From contig JBIOVB010000076.1 in assembly GCA_044867525.1 (NCBI GenBank), positions 1-15,595 on the forward strand: a stretch of 15,595 nt of DNA. The letters run 5' to 3'. The notes beneath the pieces are model-generated. The model was not told where the DNA came from, searched no databases, and saw only the letters and a program-made list of their open reading frames with translations. This DNA comes from JALYNX01 sp044867525 (GTDB taxonomy: Bacteria; Actinomycetota; Acidimicrobiia; Spongiisociales; ZC4RG35). A program made the translations under genes and the position numbers. This document shows positions 13,974 through 15,595 of the stretch, piece after piece. How positions within the stretch are numbered: the first letter of the stretch is position 1; every line of letters starts with the position of its first letter.

Positions 13974-14846
13974 ATGACCTTGACCGAGGAAACCACCCGC
14001 ACCCTGGCGGTGCCGGGAGCGAGCCTGACCTACGACTTCCGCCCCGGCGCCTCGCCGAAGACCACTCCCCTGTTGCTGATCGGTTCCCCGATGGCGGCCG
14101 CCGGCTTCGGTACCCTGGCGGGCCACTTCACCGACCGCGCCGTGGTCACCTACGACCCGCGCGGAAGCGAGCGCAGCCAGTTGACCGAGCCGACGAACCC
14201 GCCCACTCCCGAGCAACATGCCGACGACCTGCATCGGATCATCGAGGAGATCGGAGGCGGGCCGGTCGACCTGTTCGCGAGCAGCGGCGGCGCGGTGAAC
14301 GCATTGGCACTCGTCGCCGAGCATCCCGAGGACGTGCGCACGCTCGTTGCGCATGAGCCCCCGCTCCCAAACCTCCTCCCCGACCGGGAAGCGGCACTGG
14401 CGGCGGCTCGGGCGGTCAACGAGACGTATCGGCAGCGGGGGTGGGGCGCCGGCATGGCTCATTTCATCGCCGTGGTCAGCCATCAGGGCGAGTTCCCGAA
14501 TGACTTCGCAGAGCAGCCCGGGCCCGATCCGGAGATGTTCGGCCTCCCAACCGATGATGATGGGTCACGCACCGACCCTCTCCTTGGCCTGGCCCTTGTC
14601 GGGTCTATTGCCTACGAGCCCGACCTCGAGTCGCTGGCCGCCGCATCCACCCGGATCGTCATGGCCGCCGGCAACGAGGAAGGCACGATGGCCAACCGCG
14701 GCGCTTTCGCCGTTGCCCAGCGTCTGGGCACCGAGGTTGTCGTCTTCCCGAGCGGTCACGGCGGCTTCCTCGGCGGCGAATACGGCCAGATGGGCGAGCC
14801 GGATGCCTTTGCGGCCAAGCTCCGAACGGTTCTGTCGGAGAGCTAG
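13974..14846 (+). CDS. Alpha/beta hydrolase
   Basis: 290-residue alpha/beta-hydrolase-fold protein. TTPLLLIGSPMAAAGFGTLA (30-49) is the oxyanion strand-loop, VVTYDPRGSERS (57-68) the next strand, and LFASSGGAVNALALV (100-114) the nucleophile elbow with Ser104. The elbow reads A-S-S-G-G, so the usual first Gly of GxSxG is Ala. His262 in SGHGGF is the probable catalytic base; Asp of the triad is likely in the 220-245 region but is not certain. Start: ATG 13974-13976 with AAGGA about 9 nt upstream; it lies 31 bp after the previous stop, so it is still in the operon. Frames extending up to 13842 overlap the previous gene and are shadows. It may hydrolyse an ester or lactone; substrate unknown. 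Last gene before a convergent region. Confidence 0.92.
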   Translation: MTLTEETTRTLAVPGASLTYDFRPGASPKTTPLLLIGSPMAAAGFGTLAGHFTDRAVVTYDPRGSERSQLTEPTNPPTPEQHADDLHRIIEEIGGGPVDLFASSGGAVNALALVAEHPEDVRTLVAHEPPLPNLLPDREAALAAARAVNETYRQRGWGAGMAHFIAVVSHQGEFPNDFAEQPGPDPEMFGLPTDDDGSRTDPLLGLALVGSIAYEPDLESLAAASTRIVMAAGNEEGTMANRGAFAVAQRLGTEVVVFPSGHGGFLGGEYGQMGEPDAFAAKLRTVLSES

Positions 14847-15010
14847 TCGACGAAAGACAACCTGGGTTTGACTCCCTGCGAAGTGGGTACTGGCGAAGCG
14901 TCGTGGCCTGCTGGAGTTGATCCGGCTCCAGAAGCAGGCTGGGAATCCGGCGCAACCGCGACAGGACTTCAACGACTAGCCCGGCCCCCGATCGGATTGG
15001 GTTCCCGTGA
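14847..15010. other. Convergent spacer with a stem-loop and a possible coding remnant
   Basis: Between the hydrolase and the opposing GerW-like gene. CCTGCTGGAG (14907-14916) pairs with CTCCA-GAA-GCAGG (14926-14938) around a 9-nt loop, with a 3-nt bulge; no T-run follows, so termination is possible but unproven. The plus frame 14872-14979 reads AKWVLAKRRGLLELIRLQKQ and on to PRQDFND then TAG; it has no start codon and could be a broken gene end or chance. Confidence 0.35.
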
Positions 15011-15379
15011 CTACCGGCGCAGAATGCGCCAAATGCCAACACCCGCAAGCAGCGCCGTTACCCCGATCTTGGTGAAGTCGATCACGGGACGCACCTCAAT
15101 GCCGTCGGGGCGGACGGTGATCACAGCAACTGGTCGCACTTGAGCCGTCCCGCCACCTCCACCTCCAACACCCTCTCCGTCGCCGGAAGCCTGGTCCGCG
15201 CCTCTGCCGGCGCCGAACCCGAATCCGCCAGCCCGTTCCGAGGCGGCAGCCGTGATGACCAAGGCATCTCCGGCCTTGGTTGGAGCTGAGAAGACCGACG
15301 ATGGAGAAGCATCGCCAAAGACTCTGGACAGCCCTTCGATCACCAGCTGGACCTGTTGATCCGATCCGGTTTCAGGCAT
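15011..15379 (-). CDS. GerW/YtfJ-family protein with C-terminal membrane segment
   Basis: 122-residue protein. Residues 9-45 (QVQLVIEGLSRVFGDASPSS, then VFSAPTKAGDALVITAAASE) match the opening of the GerW/YtfJ group first known from Bacillus spores. A Gly-rich stretch (51-78) is followed by VRPVAVITVRPDGIEVRPVI (81-100) and a hydrophobic segment at about 103-119 before a basic RR end, so it is probably membrane-anchored. Relatives occur in many non-sporulating actinobacteria, with unclear function. Start: ATG 15377-15379, with GGAGG 7 nt upstream inside the preceding gene; a GTG at 15397 is less supported. It overlaps the previous gene by 8 bp, so both are translated together. Confidence 0.8.
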   Translation of the reverse strand: MPETGSDQQVQLVIEGLSRVFGDASPSSVFSAPTKAGDALVITAAASERAGGFGFGAGRGADQASGDGEGVGGGGGGTAQVRPVAVITVRPDGIEVRPVIDFTKIGVTALLAGVGIWRILRR

Positions 15380-15595
15380 TGATGAACCTCCGAGCACTCA
15401 ACAGAAGGGGAATGGCGACTGCGGTCAACCGGACGATCATCACATGATCACGGATCGGCACCCTCGATCCATCTGACCCGAGCCTGATCGACGACGGCCT
15501 TCGATAGGTGATCTCGAAGCCAAATCGCCCTGCCCCGACCATGACTCTCGTCTCCTTGGCAATCAGCTCCAGTGAGCGGTGGGCAATCTCGACCC
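15372..15595 (-). CDS. Hypothetical protein, C-terminal 73 residues (partial at window edge)
   Basis: The frame is open from the right edge and ends at TGA (15372-15374), overlapping the GerW-like start by 8 bp. It reads VEIAHRSLELIAKETRVMVG and then RFGFEITYRRPSSIR, and ends with LTAVAIPLLLSARRFINA, a likely short hydrophobic tail. I do not recognise the family. Its overlap with the GerW-like gene marks it as the upstream member of the same operon; the start lies outside the window. Confidence 0.65.
   Translation of the reverse strand, partial: VEIAHRSLELIAKETRVMVGAGRFGFEITYRRPSSIRLGSDGSRVPIRDHVMIVRLTAVAIPLLLSARRFINA

Noticed and set aside
14861..14877. T-arm-like CTGGGTTTGACTCCCTG on the plus strand, as a second att-like site
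   Set aside because: Opposite orientation to the relic at 12537, stem imperfect, invariant C of the T-loop is T, and no longer shared sequence; probably chance.
1..15595. CRISPR array, insertion sequence or transposase, rRNA
   Set aside because: No regularly spaced repeats, transposase motifs or rRNA-like sequence were seen.

Overview
High-GC, gene-dense DNA with short intergenic gaps, frequent GTG/TTG starts and 4-bp or longer gene overlaps. With PadR, ECF-type sigma, ArsR/AHSA1 and GerW-like genes, this suggests a free-living high-GC actinobacterium, possibly Acidimicrobiia. The taxon is inferred; no rRNA or marker gene is present.

Layout. (1) 1-602, minus: N-terminal two thirds of an AlkZ/YcaQ-type winged-helix protein, cut by the window edge. 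(2) 653-6654, minus: a sugar ABC operon in the order binding lipoprotein, double ATPase, permease 1, permease 2, zinc alcohol dehydrogenase, then a strong intrinsic terminator. The four transport genes match E. coli YtfQ-YtfR-YtfT-YjfF (galactofuranose importer) in order and in sequence. (3) 6655-6949: divergent control region with three copies of a CGTTAAC-type motif and a separate tandem 10-bp repeat. (4) 6950-8689, plus: LacI-family regulator, probably of the operon, followed 6 bp later by an uncharacterised protein. (5) 8708-10478, plus: PadR regulator and its partner multi-pass membrane protein (permease-prefix plus DUF4153-like). (6) 10549-12526, plus: ECF-type sigma factor overlapping a large single-pass membrane protein that may be its anti-sigma or sensor. 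(7) 12537-12581: a tRNA 3'-end-like relic on the minus strand. (8) 12612-14846, plus: four-gene operon of ArsR-type regulator, AHSA1/SRPBCC protein, DUF1579-like beta-barrel protein and alpha/beta hydrolase, with an apparently leaderless promoter overlaid by a palindromic operator. (9) 15011-15595, minus: GerW/YtfJ-like protein overlapping the end of an upstream gene cut by the window edge.

How they work together. The central block looks like a self-contained sugar uptake and oxidation unit: LacI senses a sugar or derivative and represses the divergent importer, the importer brings in a furanose-type sugar, and the dehydrogenase may oxidise it or a product. The right half is a chain of three small regulator-plus-effector modules (PadR/membrane protein, sigma/membrane protein, ArsR/AHSA1/hydrolase).

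I found no CRISPR array, insertion sequence, rRNA or intact tRNA. The most unusual points are the divergent control region, the sigma/large-ectodomain pair without a visible zinc anti-sigma motif, the leaderless ArsR promoter, and the unknown gene behind lacI.
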